From Brugia malayi (lineage: Eukaryota > Nematoda > Chromadorea > Rhabditida > Onchocercidae), in contig NW_025062287.1 in assembly GCF_000002995.4 (NCBI RefSeq), forward strand, positions 57,436 to 121,435: a stretch of 64,000 nucleotides of DNA, read 5' to 3'. The position numbers and the translations under genes were made by a program. The notes below the pieces were generated by a model. It was not told the origin of the DNA. It was given only the letters and a program-made list of their open reading frames with translations, and did not search any database. Of the stretch, positions 25,456 through 37,700 are shown in pieces. The stretch's first letter is position 1. Each line of letters opens with the position of its first letter.

Positions 25456-26366
25456 TCAAGGCATGTCCTTCTTCTTGTGTTTATATATTTTATTTAATAT
25501 CCATAATGGCAACTTGCTCTTGATCAAGATTTCAATATTTGAATGTTCGAGGCTTTCTCCTAGAGCTTCTAACTGGCGTAGTACTCGTTCTATATTTTCA
25601 ATTGTTCCAATCCATTCTCTTTCATTTCGTTTAATTGATTGGAGTTCGTTGTAGAGTAATGTTGTTACTATTGAGTGATCTCCATATTTTTCATTGAGCA
25701 GTTTTCTGATGACTTCATAATTCTCTGGAGCTATATCATATCCAGATATTGCTTGTAGAGCCTTTCCTTTAAGACATGAGTACAAGTAATTCAATTTTTG
25801 TATTTCTGGAATCGCTTGTGTGTGGACTGCTGCGTTAAAACTGCTCCAAAATTGTCGCCATTGTCTAGGGTCTCCATCGAAAGTAGGGAGCGATAAATGA
25901 GGAAGATATACATTAATATTTGAAGAAGGAGTAAATTTTGCTTCTTCTTTTGTTTGTTTGTTCGTCAACTCCTTTGAGAGTTGTTTTAAGTTTTGGTCGA
26001 CTTCATCCTTGTGCATTGTCAGTGTTATTACAGCTTCCTTTCCTTTGTGTAATAATTGAAATATTCCTTGGTCACCTTCTGTTACTGTTTTGTATTTTTC
26101 TTCCTCTTCTTCTCTTCTTTTCATCGTGACGATTTGTTGAGTATATGTGAACCATTTATCGTTGATAGATTCAAGCGTAGTTACGCATAATTGGATTCTT
26201 CGAAGTTTATCTTCTAACACTCTTTTCTTATCACATAAAAATCTTCTTTTTCTTCTATTGTCATACTTGGATCTGGAGATTTGATCTCCAGTTGATTTAC
26301 TTCTTTAAGAAGACTGACTAACCTTTCCTTTGCCGGTTGAAAGCTTGCGATGATGTGGCTTGACAT
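25456..26366 (-). pseudogene. BEL gag, broken by one frameshift and one stop codon
   Basis: The likely start is the ATG at 26366, directly beside the primer-binding-site candidate. The frame stops at 26214-26216, and the continuing frame overlaps it and runs to a TGA at 25456-25458. This is a one-base shift near 26215. The main part has a Glu/Lys-rich coiled-coil-like stretch, then the LPTFDGDPRQWRQFW motif of the DUF1759 gag family found in BEL/Pao elements. The TGA is in the same frame as pol, which begins at 25413, so gag and pol were probably one open frame. Stop readthrough is possible but not shown. The breaks make autonomous particle formation by this copy unlikely. Confidence 0.8.
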
Positions 26367-26386
26367 GTTCCCGGCTCGTGGCACCA
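26367..26386 (-). other. Candidate primer-binding site
   Basis: On the sense (minus) strand, 20 bases beginning TGGTGCCACGAG lie nine bases inside the end of the 5' LTR. TGG followed by an acceptor-stem-like sequence is what complementarity to a tRNA 3' CCA end would give. The nine-base gap is longer than usual. I cannot name the tRNA. Confidence 0.5.
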
Positions 26387-26395
26387 AAAAATTTT

Positions 26396-26831
26396 TGTCG
26401 TGAAAGGTTTGTCTGGTTGATATTCGAATAGTTGCATATAGTAGGAAGATTAAAAAAACCTTTATTTTAAGCAAACGTAGTATTAATAAACAGAGCAGTA
26501 AAAGAAGAGAAGAAATTTATAATAAAGAAGAAGATCGGAGGAATTGATATTGGTTAACAATGATGATAATGGTCGACAATGATGATAATGATTCTCCTTC
26601 TTTTGTTTGAATTGAATTTATATGAGTGAGGATTGGGCGTGTCTAGGATAAAAATCATATGTGTAATGAATTGAAAGGGTTTACAACGAAAAGATTAAAA
26701 TGAAAGCTAATTTCAATTTTACAGAAAAAGTATATGTGTAAAGAATTGGAATTGTTTACAACGAAAAGAAGAGATGATTTATGATAGTATGAAATTAGTT
26801 AGAAGTTTTTGCGAAATTATAATTCGCGACA
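26396..26831 (-). repeat. BEL 5' LTR (436 bp)
   Basis: It starts TGTCGTGAAAGGTTTGTCTGG and ends AATTCGCGACA on the + strand. It carries one copy of the core that is tandemly repeated in the 3' LTR. It differs from the 3' LTR at many positions besides the tandem. Confidence 0.9.
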
Positions 26832-26833
26832 AA

Positions 26834-26947
26834 AGCTGCCAAAATACAGAAATTTATAGATGTATTGAAGGCAAAATATGACAGTTCTGGAGGATGGGAT
26901 CACAGTGATGCAACATTCATTTACCTATACCAATATTACTTTTGTCA
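26834..26947 (+). pseudogene. Terminal exon fragment of an unknown gene
   Basis: Directly right of the BEL element an open stretch of about 37 codons ends in a stop at about 26947. Its composition looks protein-like (KFIDVLKAKYDSSGGWDHSD). There is no upstream partner, because the element occupies that side. The family is not recognised. Confidence 0.3.
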
Positions 26948-28110
26948 TAGTTAATAAAGTATGTGTTCATCACTTGGCTCTTATTAATGTTCATGCTTCA
27001 AATTGGTAATGATCTGTTCTTTTGTCACATTAAAAGAGTGAAATTTTATCCTTGAATTAATATTAAACATAAGGATATTGAAGGGAAAATAGGAATGAGA
27101 GGATGAGAGACAATAAAAACTGATAGGACATTTAAATAGCTGGGATTGTCGTCTATCATTACAGAACAAGTGGAAAGAGTAATTTATTATTTTCGTTGAT
27201 CCATAAGTGTTGAGCTCTTAAGAAAAACTAGACCTATGAAAGAGAAATAGAGTTTGGCACTGGGTATCACGTAAGTAAAAATGTTCGATGTTACACCTCA
27301 ATGTAGAAAGTATCATGAAGAAAAACAGACGGAATGGTACTGTTGGAAAGTAAAGAAAGAATGAAAATAATAATGAAGAGAAAATGACTGATTGTAGCTG
27401 TAAGATCAGTACAGTGAACGTTTGTCATCCAATCAAGCAGTGAATTGTCGGAAATCTACTGCAATCGCACTAAGATGGCCGATAACGACGGCATGGTGAT
27501 AACGATAACGCAGGTGGAGATTGAGATAAGTGAATAGACAAATACCACTCCGCTCGGTACGAGGAGAAAGGGATAGTGCATTGGATTGGTAGTAGCTGCG
27601 GTGCGGTTGCTATCGCGATTTATAAACCGGATGCCCTCAGAATGCGGCCGGCAGCTCAAAACGGGCAAACAATAGTAGTATGGAAGAGCTGTTAGTTGCA
27701 GTGCAATAGTGGTAATGTTATGGTAGTGCTCTTGTATCGATACCGCTCAGTGAACATTTTTCTGAAGGAAAAAAGGACGGAACAAAAATACGAAGTTCGC
27801 AAAACTTTCTAAGAAAAGTATTCTAGAATGATTTATTTGTTTATCTCTTCGTGAAAGCCTTCTTTCATCATCAAAAAGCAGTATAAACGGTTAAGTAAAT
27901 TGGATCGGTTGAAGAAGACAGTAAAGGTTATTAGCTAATAAAGTAATATTTCTAACTAATTTAACTCTCTATCTTTGATCTTAAATTACCTTATTAGAAG
28001 CAAATCTCATTGTTATCAAAGTGTTCTCATTGCAGAAGTTGACAAGCTTGATTATAATCAGAATTTTCATCCATTTTCTCTGTCTTCGGATACCGTCTCG
28101 GGAACTAATG
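26948..28110. other. Non-coding stretch with a locally GC-richer segment (27440-27780)
   Basis: Mostly AT-rich with no convincing exon. At 27440-27780 the composition becomes richer in G and C and short start codons appear, for example a 20-codon frame from ATG at about 27473. It could be a promoter or 5' leader of a lost gene. Confidence 0.3.
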
Positions 28111-28117
28111 AAATTTT

Positions 28118-28240
28118 TTAGGATTGAATTTATATGACTGAGGATTGGGGGTGTCTAAGATAAAAATCACATGTGTGAAAAATTTGGACTGTTTACAAAA
28201 AAGAGATTAAGATGAAAGCTAATTTCTAATTTGCAATTTT
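28118..28240. repeat. Partial BEL LTR fragment
   Basis: It matches the inner part of the LTR (GAATTTATATGA, GAGGATTGGG, GTGTCTAAGATAAAAATCA, ATGAAAGCTAATTTC) at about 26615-26725. Both LTR termini are missing. Confidence 0.8.
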
Positions 28241-28558
28241 TTTTTTCCGCCTAGACCACTACCAGAACCATATGAGATGCTACCGGATGAAAAAAATTGA
28301 CCGATATTCTGAAGGAAGAAAAAATTCCACCAACAAAACCATATGCTAGAAAACCGCAACATTTATATGCATTTAATCTTTTTCTCTTCCGGATCTTCCT
28401 TTTCCTCTTCCGGTTTCCTGTTTTATTTCTATTTCCACTTTTAAACAAAATTCCGTTTTCACTACTAACAGATATTTAAAGTTCGTAAAATATTTCTTCT
28501 AAATTTTAACAATATAGCCAGTAATGAATATTCATAAAATTTTCGAATTCAAGAGACG

Positions 28559-28928
28559 TATCGTGAAAGGTTTGTCTTCAGATACTCGAATATTTGTGAT
28601 ACAGCAGTGAGATTAATAAATCTTTATTTTTATAAAACGTATTAGCAATAACCCGAACAGTAGAAATAAACTTTATAAAATCGGAGGAAATTTAGATTGG
28701 TTATGAAGTTATGACAATAATGACAATAATAAATCTTTTGTTTATTAGAATTGATATGAGTGAGGATTGGGCGTGTCTAAGATAAAAATCATATGTGTGA
28801 AGAATTGGAAATGTTTACAAAGAAGAGATTATTTATGAAACCGTAAGATTTTTACAATTTAAAAGGAGAAATGATTTATGATATTATGAAATTGGTTAGA
28901 AGTTTTCACGAAATTATAATTCGCGACA
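28559..28928. repeat. Solo BEL LTR with 5-bp target-site duplication
   Basis: The LTR starts TATCGTGAAAGG (TG changed to TA) and ends AATTCGCGACA. It is flanked by AGACG at 28554-28558 and AGACG at 28929-28933. No internal element sequence remains, so it is the product of LTR-LTR recombination. Its inner sequence is close to the 5' LTR of the full element. Confidence 0.9.
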
Positions 28929-29635
28929 AGACGTTTTATTCCATTCGAAATACCATGAGAATACTACCCGGCACTACAAACACAAGAAAGTATGGGAGCA
29001 TTTGGACATACCCGAGGTGCAAGTATAAAGGTTGATCAAAGTTCCAACACTTAGTACAGGTATGCATCGTAAATTTGCAAAAATTATTTAAAAATATTCT
29101 TACGAAATGATAAGATGATTAGAGTTCATATTTTGTTGCATTTAAATTAATTTAAATTAATGATGATCATTCCGATTTTTAGTATAATATTGAGGTAAAA
29201 ATTAATACATCATGGGGTAAAACAAATGAGGTAAAAAAAATTAATTACACATCATTTTCAATCTTAGTTCTTTAGTTTTTTTTTTATAGAGAATAATGTA
29301 TTAAGATGTTACCTGGTAATTTCCATTGATACTTTGATCAACCTTACCTATCTAATAAATTCTTTTTCATTTTATTTGATATTTCATTTCTTTTTTTTTT
29401 AAAAAAAAATTATAGTTCGACATACGGCACTGTTGTGATATATACAGATTTGATGCTGAATAAATGACAAAAAATTAGTTCAAAAATAATTTATGCATCT
29501 AATTTTTTCATCTTAAAGATTATTCTAGTATTTTCGATGAAAATTGAAAATTGCTTTATCTTATTTCAGGGAGATCTTCATTCCGAATAGATGTCTGTGA
29601 TCACAAAAAATTACAACGAATATATATCCTTTCGT

Positions 29636-29690
29636 TGAACAATCCATTCGTTTCGAAGGTCCAATTCTTTCTTGCTCTTCTAGTGATATT
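29636..29690. repeat. Short BEL pol fragment
   Basis: About 50 bases (TTGAACAATCC, TTCGTTTCGAAGGTCCAATT, CTTTC, TGCTCTTC) match 24960-25010 of the element with only a few mismatches. The matching segment lies just after the zinc knuckles in the polyprotein. The sequence on either side is unrelated. Confidence 0.75.
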
Positions 29691-30545
29691 GTTATATTTG
29701 TTGTTATTCCCATTCTTTTCACAGGCAGTTGGCGTTCCGGTATGCTACCTTTCGGATCTTATTGAAAAATGTATCAGATGTTATTGACAACTATAAATTT
29801 GATGAGTCTAAGATATAATGAAATTTTCTCTAAAAATTTTTTGTTTTAATGAAGTTTGAAATACAATCAAAATTTGATTTTTTTTTCGTTGTTTGTATTG
29901 ATGAATCTTATAATTTGAACATAAATTGCATAAATTTTTCATTGAATTTTTGGATAAAATTGTTTTAAATTTCAGAGTTATTTTAGGTATTTAAAAATTT
30001 AACATGAATTTTTGGATAAATTAACTAAATTATTATTACTTTAGATCAAAGAAAGTAATCGTTTCATCCCGAAGTTAATGCAAGGTGAAATACAGCCACA
30101 AAATGCGGAAACTTTGTTTGGATAGATTCGTAATCAGGTAATTTCTTTGCAAAATTTATTACTACAAAAGTAATTACCACTACATTTTCTAATACTTCTT
30201 TTTTTTGAACCAAATTTTGAAAAACGTTCCATCTTACAAAAAAAAAAAAATAATTTATGGAATTTTAAAATTGTTTCAGAAAGTTGAATAGAATAAGCTT
30301 TTGATAATTTTGAACATAATTAATTGTGCTTATAAATGATATTTATCATTTCTGATAAGAGATACACAAATATTAAATATCATTCAAAAAGTGCTGTAAG
30401 ATTTCAGACGCCACATGTAAAGTATATGTCGCCAATTTGTGATCCAGAATCTCACGGTTTCATCAGCCAGCAATTTGCCCCAACATCTACCGAAAAAGCT
30501 GTCAGTCAACCATAGACGACGAAATGTCATAGCCAATGCACAGGT

Positions 30546-33500
30546 TCTAAAACTCTTCCTGTTGTAAATTTTTGAACTAATCGAAATTGAAGTTTATGTC
30601 ACATAGATTGAAACAAAACGTAATTCAGTAATCCATTATCAATGTTTATTATCTTTCAGGTATCCTTAATCAACAAAATGTAACCTATTGAATTATATTA
30701 TGATACATACAAGAAATTGAAATTTTTTGTTAAATGAACTTGAACCTATTTCTTTTAAAATCAAGATTAGAAATTTGATTATCTAGTGTTCTAGAAATGA
30801 TATTGGAGTATTTGATCGCGCTTCTGAATCAGTTATGCCACTTCTTTTCAATGTTCAAGATATCTACCTTAAAATGGAACTGATTTTGGTGCTTTTCGAC
30901 CATTGATCATTTATAACATGAAAAATACAACTTCCATAAATTTGGATTTATTTACTGGATCGATAGTGAACTAATGATAGTTTGAGCTTTTATTTATATC
31001 TAGTTGTTTTCTCTGATATTTTAGTTTTGTTATGAAGTGTATCAACAAACAATTCAAATATTTTCAATAAGTAATATTTGTTTGGCTATGTTAATTTATG
31101 ACACAAATTATTAAGATAAGGAATGGTTTTCTATTTGAGAAAGATATACGATTACTTTCATTTCTTAAAAATCAAATGAATCATTTAAATGTTTTTTTTT
31201 AAACAATTAATTTAGCTACATTTTACGAAAATGTGAAATCAATAATAAAAGAACTAAAATTTTTTAAGCTAAGAAATTTTAAATTGAAAAATTCTATTCT
31301 AACATAGATAAACAACAACCACAAAGTGTAGCATTGAGATATAAAGCATTTAACAGAATTATTGCTATAGAATAATAATTTAGTAACAAAAAAATGATTA
31401 CGAACAAAATGCTAATTCATATCCAATTTATTTATAATATTCTTAGTCTCTCTGAGATAATTACAGAAATGAAATAAAAAAATGAAATTGAAAAAATAGG
31501 TGCCAAGAGATAGTATCTTCTTGGTAGGCTATTTTTAAAATATGCAATAAAAAGATGAATTTAATCCAGTGATATTCATTATATAATCAAAATACAACAG
31601 ATCAACAACAATAATGATGAAAATAAAACAAGGAATGATTTCATTGAATGAAATAAAACTGTTCTGCATAAATAGAAATATCAAATGAACGAAATAAAAA
31701 AGATTAAAAAAAAAATGAGGCGCATTTTTCTTTCTCATTTTGGTCTGTTTTAATTTTTAACAGGTTTCCCGATTTTATAAATTTAGGACAGAAAAACTTT
31801 TTTAAATGCAATTAAAAGAATAATGGTTTTAAAATAATAGTAGCCAAATGTACACTTCACTTTATCTCCCAATTTATCTGAAGTATTGATATACATTTTA
31901 ATTTCATATGTAATCATACTGGAATGGTATTCGTTAAATTTTCGACTGTAAAGTATTCATTAAATGTAGAAGGAAGTTAATTTAATTTGTTTTAGAGAAA
32001 TATTCATTAGCAATTGTTATGATAATTTTAGATAGATAAATAAATGAGAGTAATACGACAAACATTTATCAGTTTTTTGGAAACAAAAAATATTTACAAA
32101 GCGATTAGAGAGAAGCATTGTGATAGTGTATCGTTTTAGTAATAAACATGATGTGTGCTAAACATGATGATAAATCTAACTTGATATTATTAATTATTAA
32201 ATAACTGATAAGTGATAAATAACAAAATAATAAATGATAATAAATTGTATGGATCAAAAGAAAAAGCTATCATTAAAAAAAAAAATAAATTCTTTTTTCG
32301 CGTTCATTTCTGTTTCCTACCCATCTCAGCCTCTTCTCATTTTTTATTTTTGGCATTCAAAAAAAAAAAAAAAAAAATGCTTTGGTCATCTAAATGCAAA
32401 CATTTATATAGAAATCCATTTAATGATAAGGTCAAGGGTTATTCAGTTGCAAAATTTTTATTCCGGTATATCCCTCATTATCGGTTACGAATTTTATTTC
32501 TATTTAATATGACCAAATTGCAAAAAGTGATTTAATTTTTCATTTGCATTAAAATTCACTTTTTCTTTTTTCTCCACACTTTTTCTATTCCTAATATATC
32601 AGATAGCATTCCCCACAGCTGACAAAATTTAATAAATTAAAAAATTTTTATTCGAAAATTAAACTGAAATTTTGCAACAACTTTCAACCTAATTCAGGTT
32701 TGTTCTTTACTTCACAAAATGAATGCATACATCGCCGAATGATATGACAGCGAAAAATCTAATAAATAGCATTTAAGGATGTACAAAGAGAGAGGGAGAG
32801 AGAGAGAAATCGGCTGCAATATCGGTTGTCGCACTGATCTCTTTTATGTGGTTCATTCGAATTTGCTGTCACAATATGAAAGTTTCTCTGTGCTATGAAA
32901 ATTTAATTATATTGATGAAATTACAATTCAAATCTCTCCGCACAAATATATTTATTTCCGTTTTAGTGTTTTCATCTCCACTTTTCCTTGACTATCCTTT
33001 CATTGTTCTGTTATCAAGTTACCAGTTGCATATATGAATCTATTCAATATGATACCATATGCGCCTTCTCCCTCTTCTCTCCCTCTCCCTTTCTCTCTAT
33101 CCATTTAGAACTGTCCAAATGTTCATCGTTTATTTCTCTCTCATCAATTCAAAACTTCCAGTTAGTTATATTGTCTCAATACAATCAATTATATCATCAA
33201 ACACAACACACACACACACACACACACACACACCAAATATATAAATACATATAAATACAATTCATTATGTAAAGTCATTCATTGTCACTGGGAACAAAGT
33301 TTTGCATTTTGAGGATGTGGAAATTAATTGGCATTGAGAGGACGTCACGATGGCACTTCTGTACCAGTTGGTCGTGAAAGTAGGTGGGTTTATGGTTAGT
33401 ATGGGTAAGATAGGGTGGGTGGGTTGTTTGGTTATTTGGTTTACGGGCAGGAAAAGTTACACTGTCATGCTGGACAAGTGAAATAGATTGGATTCAGCAT

Positions 33501-34706
33501 TATTCTCGTGTTTTCACTCATTTAACAATAACAATCAAAGTGTTCCACTACTACCAATCGATTTTTTTATGCTCTCATTTGAGAGTGTGATTTTTTCGAA
33601 CTTAATTAAATTGCATTGAAAGGTGATAGACAATGCATGCTTCATGAATCGTCTTAATGAATTTATTCATAGGCAAGAATACGACAAATGGCTATATTTG
33701 AGGATTGAGATTTTTCAAGCGTTTGAGATTTAATTATATTTTAAATTGGTTAAGACATCCAGAATTTATAATGCATTCCTGCTGTAATTGACTCTAATAA
33801 AACAATGATTGTAAGGACTCATTCTTTAACTGATCTTGCTAATGCAAAATGTTTTGATAAGTACCGAACCTGTTGCCATCTATATAGTGTATGTGGTGGA
33901 AAAATTAACCGTTGTTTGACTTTTCTTGCTCGAAATTTAAGTTCTTTATCATTATGCCTTAATGCTTACTTTCTGCATAACATCGTACCGTAGACTAAGC
34001 CGTTTGTAGAGAAAATTTTTTCTTCCATTGATGGTCATTTTTTTAGAAAGTTTGTTAGATAGAAAATTAGATGGCTTACATAGTTTGCTATCAAAGTGCA
34101 CTTCAAATAAATATTGCTAAAGTTATTAAATGACTTTATTCATAATTTGTTTATATCAAAATCGGTCAGTAAAAGTGTGAGTGTGAAGCTTTATTTATTT
34201 TCTTACGTGTTTGAATGATGTGGATAATTTCTGTTGTCTTTGATGCATGTAAATGAATCATTCTGTTCTTTTTCTCCATTTCTTTATCTCTGTTTTGTGG
34301 TATAAAAAGTTCATTTGTTAATGAATAACTGTTCGCTATATTCAAGAAAACCAATGTTAAAAAGTGTAGTGTAGTAATATATAGGAAAGCATAAATAGAG
34401 GTATAAGTTAGGCATACTCAAAACAAATAGTTTTTATATGAAATGAAAGAAACATAGAAAAATAGAAATTTCAGCTTAGTTTTTTTATACTTTATCGTAT
34501 TTTGTGTTCACGTGCCATTTATTGATCTAGTTCTATTTCCAGGAAAGTGATAACAATTCAAAGCAGTTTCAACAGTAATTGGTAATAGGGAACATTGTAG
34601 AATTTGATTTAAAGAAATCTACTTGAATAACAAAGAAAGGACCCCTGTTATATCTTAGAAATTAAGGGAAAACTAAGGGGTCCTCAGAGGAAGTTGTTTG
34701 AAATTG
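30546..34706. other. Long non-coding stretch upstream of the sphingomyelin synthase gene
   Basis: AT-rich, with no supported exon. It holds a GA-rich tract near 32788-32810, CT-rich tracts near 33065-33105 and the CA microsatellite at 33203-33232. Promoter and 5' leader of the downstream + strand gene are probably in the right part. No specific element could be assigned. Confidence 0.4.
33203..33232. repeat. (CA)n microsatellite
   Basis: About fifteen uninterrupted AC/CA dinucleotides preceded by AACACAACAC. Confidence 0.95.
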
Positions 34707-37700
34707 ATGGGTGGACATCGACGCGACCAAAGTGATTCTCATGTACCTCTTAAGCAATCTGCTGAATTTCAACAATGTATTTCAAGTAATAGCCAAGATC
34801 AGATTCGGTATCTCACAGAAACATCATTGAATATTGTGGAGCCAGTGCCTAATGGAACAATCAATTCCTTATCCTCAACCGACTTGCCAATTTATCGCAA
34901 TGATTCCATTTTCCACCGACAACGGAGAGTTAGTAATTTCATGGCTTGCTATTTATTTGTTCACTTAATTGAAACCTAGAGAATTTATAAATATGATCGC
35001 TTAGATCTTCAGTCGTGAAACGATCATAACCATTAACTGTGTTGGTTAAACTTCACTAAGCATAAAACTAATAAGTATACTGTTTATATTTCTGGAAAAA
35101 AAAGAGACATTATCTCTCTTAATTCTTTAAGTTAATAAGTCAAGAAAATAATGAAACATTAGTTAAACGAATTGTCCAATTATTCGTGAGAGCAAATTAG
35201 TAATAAAATGATCATTAATTGATAAATTATTAATTGATAGTGATAAAATGCCAAACATTACATGGCTCTTTGATTTTATGTTTATCGACTCTTTTCTTAG
35301 AAATCTTATTGCAATAATTCATTTTAATAGCGCTTGATTATTTCGGGATGTGACCACATGTAGAGTTACGTTCTATTTAGATGTAAATTTCACATATGTG
35401 TAGTAAAACACCGTTGAAAATGTATGAGGAAATAATTTTGGTAGAATTAGTTCCTGGTGTTTGGAGCATTTTTGTTGTCTAAAGAATACAGAGTTTTAGC
35501 GAACAACTATTTAACCAGTGTAACAAGAAATAATATTTACAACTGAAACTTCAAATAGTGTAACATTTCCAAATTGAAATTCAATTTTTTGTATCAGCTA
35601 AATTTGGGAAAATTCATACTGAGAGTTACTGTATTGCTACTAACGTGTGTATGTGTGTATATGAAAGATGAGCAAACATCATTTCCATCTTGTTGATTTT
35701 TTCTATGATGCATAACGTCTTCATTGTCATCATTATTGTTTCATTACTGATGCTTCTGCTTCCTTACAGCTATATTTTTTGCCCAAATCTCCTCAAAATG
35801 CAACGAAACAAGGAACAAATGCAGCTTATCAATTTTTAAACGTTTCTTTTAAAATTGATTATATGCGAAAAATAACATAAGCATGTTTAGTGAATGTTTA
35901 GTGAGGAAGAATCTTTGAATTTTAGACAATGGAATTATGCATATAAAATTTGTAAGAATATATTTATTGTTTGGCGTTTTCTATGAAACGAATTACCGTA
36001 TGCAAATATATTATGCAAATAATTTTGTTTTTATGGTGTACAAATTTAGTAATTGTTGAATTATATTTCTTGTAGTTAGATTCTGATAGAATATAAAAGT
36101 GGTAACTGAGTCAGTGAATATCATTCCTGTGGAAGCCTTATTTTACAAATTTTGGCAATCATTGAGATGTTAAATATTCACGGTAGAATTTTTAAAAGTA
36201 ATTTAGTGTTTTAAGTTTCATTTTACGGAATTATGGTTTTTCGATACTTCTTTACGCTCTATTATTTGTGAAATATAGGAATAAATCGAAATGAAATTAT
36301 TTTTTATATTTATAAAAAGTTTCTTTTTTTTTTGTCTTCCGTATAGAATTTAGCAGTTGATGAAATCTTTGAGGTAGTAAGATGCATAAAAGGTTCAATA
36401 ACATTCAATAAATTGGCATTAAATAACTCATTCTAAACCTTCTTTTTTCATCAGTCAAACGGCAGCAAACATGCCAACATTATTTTTCCATGTCGGAACT
36501 ACTCTATTCCAAGCATTTATTTAGAATAGAATAGAGACTTTCAACATTGTCCTTTATTATTGTAGGAGATTTTTATTTTATTCGATTCTTAGAGGTTACT
36601 TTATAGTTCGTGTGGAAATATTCATTTGCCGTAGTGCCATTGTAGTCTTCACATTAGCAGCTCTCCTCAGTCTAGGTATTGCTTTTTATTCAATGCTTTA
36701 AAAAATTTTCTGGGTTAACTTTTAACTCAACTGAATTGTTACTTTAAATGAGGATCAACTTATCACTTTGTTGTAATCTTGATGCTACTGATTTTTTTTT
36801 ATCACAGATTATTGAAAAAAGAGCTTATCGCGGGTGGTGTGGTACCATGATGATTACTGCTATGCGTAAGCAGCAACATTCGGCACAAATCCTCCTGGCA
36901 AGTTCTTGAATGTTTATAAGTTTCTCCTGTTTTAGAATTCATTTTGTCGATCGATTCCCAAATATTTTCGTTTGTATCGTTTATTATTTCTTTCTCCCTT
37001 TTAAAGCACTACGAGTGCTTATTTAATTGCCTGTGGGCGATATTCAGAAATTGCGGAAGTTGATAAAAACTTTAGCGCATGTTAGTTTTGTATATATTAG
37101 AAAGCCTACTTTAAATTTTATGTCTCTTAGGTTGCTAATATTACCACAATAATTCTATTTTCCACTTGACGTGTTGTACTGTCTTACTTCCTTTCTCTCC
37201 TTATTACGTAGTGACACGGGTTTTCCTTTTTTCTCTTCCTGTATGAAATATTTCATATTCTATTTTTTGAACTTTGAATTAAAAACAAAATTGGGTCCAT
37301 CAATTAATTCAGTAGTCAACAATAATTGATATTTCTCCTTCCACTATTCGTTACTAAATCCGTTAAATTTATTACAAGTGGTACTTTTTAGTAATAAAAT
37401 TTGTTTTAGTTGATATGTTTTTTCTTCTTGCCTTTTTCTTCTTGTTTCTGGGATAAAAGTATGGTTGCATTTTAATGTTTAAGTGTTTTCTTTTGTGTTT
37501 TAAGAGTTTTCTTTTGTGTTTTAATAGCAACGGCTACTATGTATATAATCTTTTCATAAGATAAGAATACTAAGTTTGTACGACAGAAAATAAAGTATTT
37601 AATCACTTTATTAGAATGGGTAGAAAGCAGGCCAATTTTTAATATCTCCTCAATGCATAGTAGAAAAACTTTTTTCAGGTTGACAAAGAGTCACAATATA

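Larger units (their letters stand above)
18811..26831 (-). mobile_element. BEL/Pao LTR retrotransposon with envelope-like module
   Basis: An 8.0-kb element reads on the minus strand. It has LTRs at both ends starting TGTCG and ending CGACA, a primer-binding-site candidate inside the 5' LTR (26831 side), a damaged gag, and a long pol open frame. The pol frame carries zinc knuckles, aspartic protease, reverse transcriptase, RNase H, integrase and a C-terminal transmembrane envelope-like region. The order is that of BEL/Pao elements. The flanks are GATTT on the left and AAAGC on the right, so no target-site duplication is present. The two LTRs are clearly diverged from each other in length and sequence. 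Confidence 0.9.
28251..30545 (+). pseudogene. Degenerate multi-exon gene interrupted by a solo LTR
   Basis: Several short exon-like stretches lie in order between AG and GT sites. They are near 28251-28310 (PRPLPEPYEMLPDEKN then stop), 28313-28380, 28929-29058 (RRFIPFEIP, stop, EYYPALQTQESMGAFG, ending at an ACAG|GTATGC donor), 30045-30138 and 30408-30545 (PHVKYMSPICDPESHGF). Stops of the CGA-to-TGA and CAG-to-TAG type interrupt them, and a solo LTR splits one. It reads as a decayed gene. I do not recognise the protein and the exon borders are guesses. Confidence 0.35.

Noticed and set aside
25938..26129. Leucine/serine-rich + strand frame opposite gag
   Set aside because: It is the antisense of the Glu/Lys-rich coiled-coil part of gag.
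33350..33481. A 43-codon hydrophobic frame from ATG
   Set aside because: It is isolated, G-rich by chance, and has no splice partners or recognisable family.
36809..36905. Possible extra exon in the sphingomyelin synthase first intron
   Set aside because: It has an acceptor-like CAG but no good GT donor in phase, and exon 1 already joins exon 2 in phase 0.
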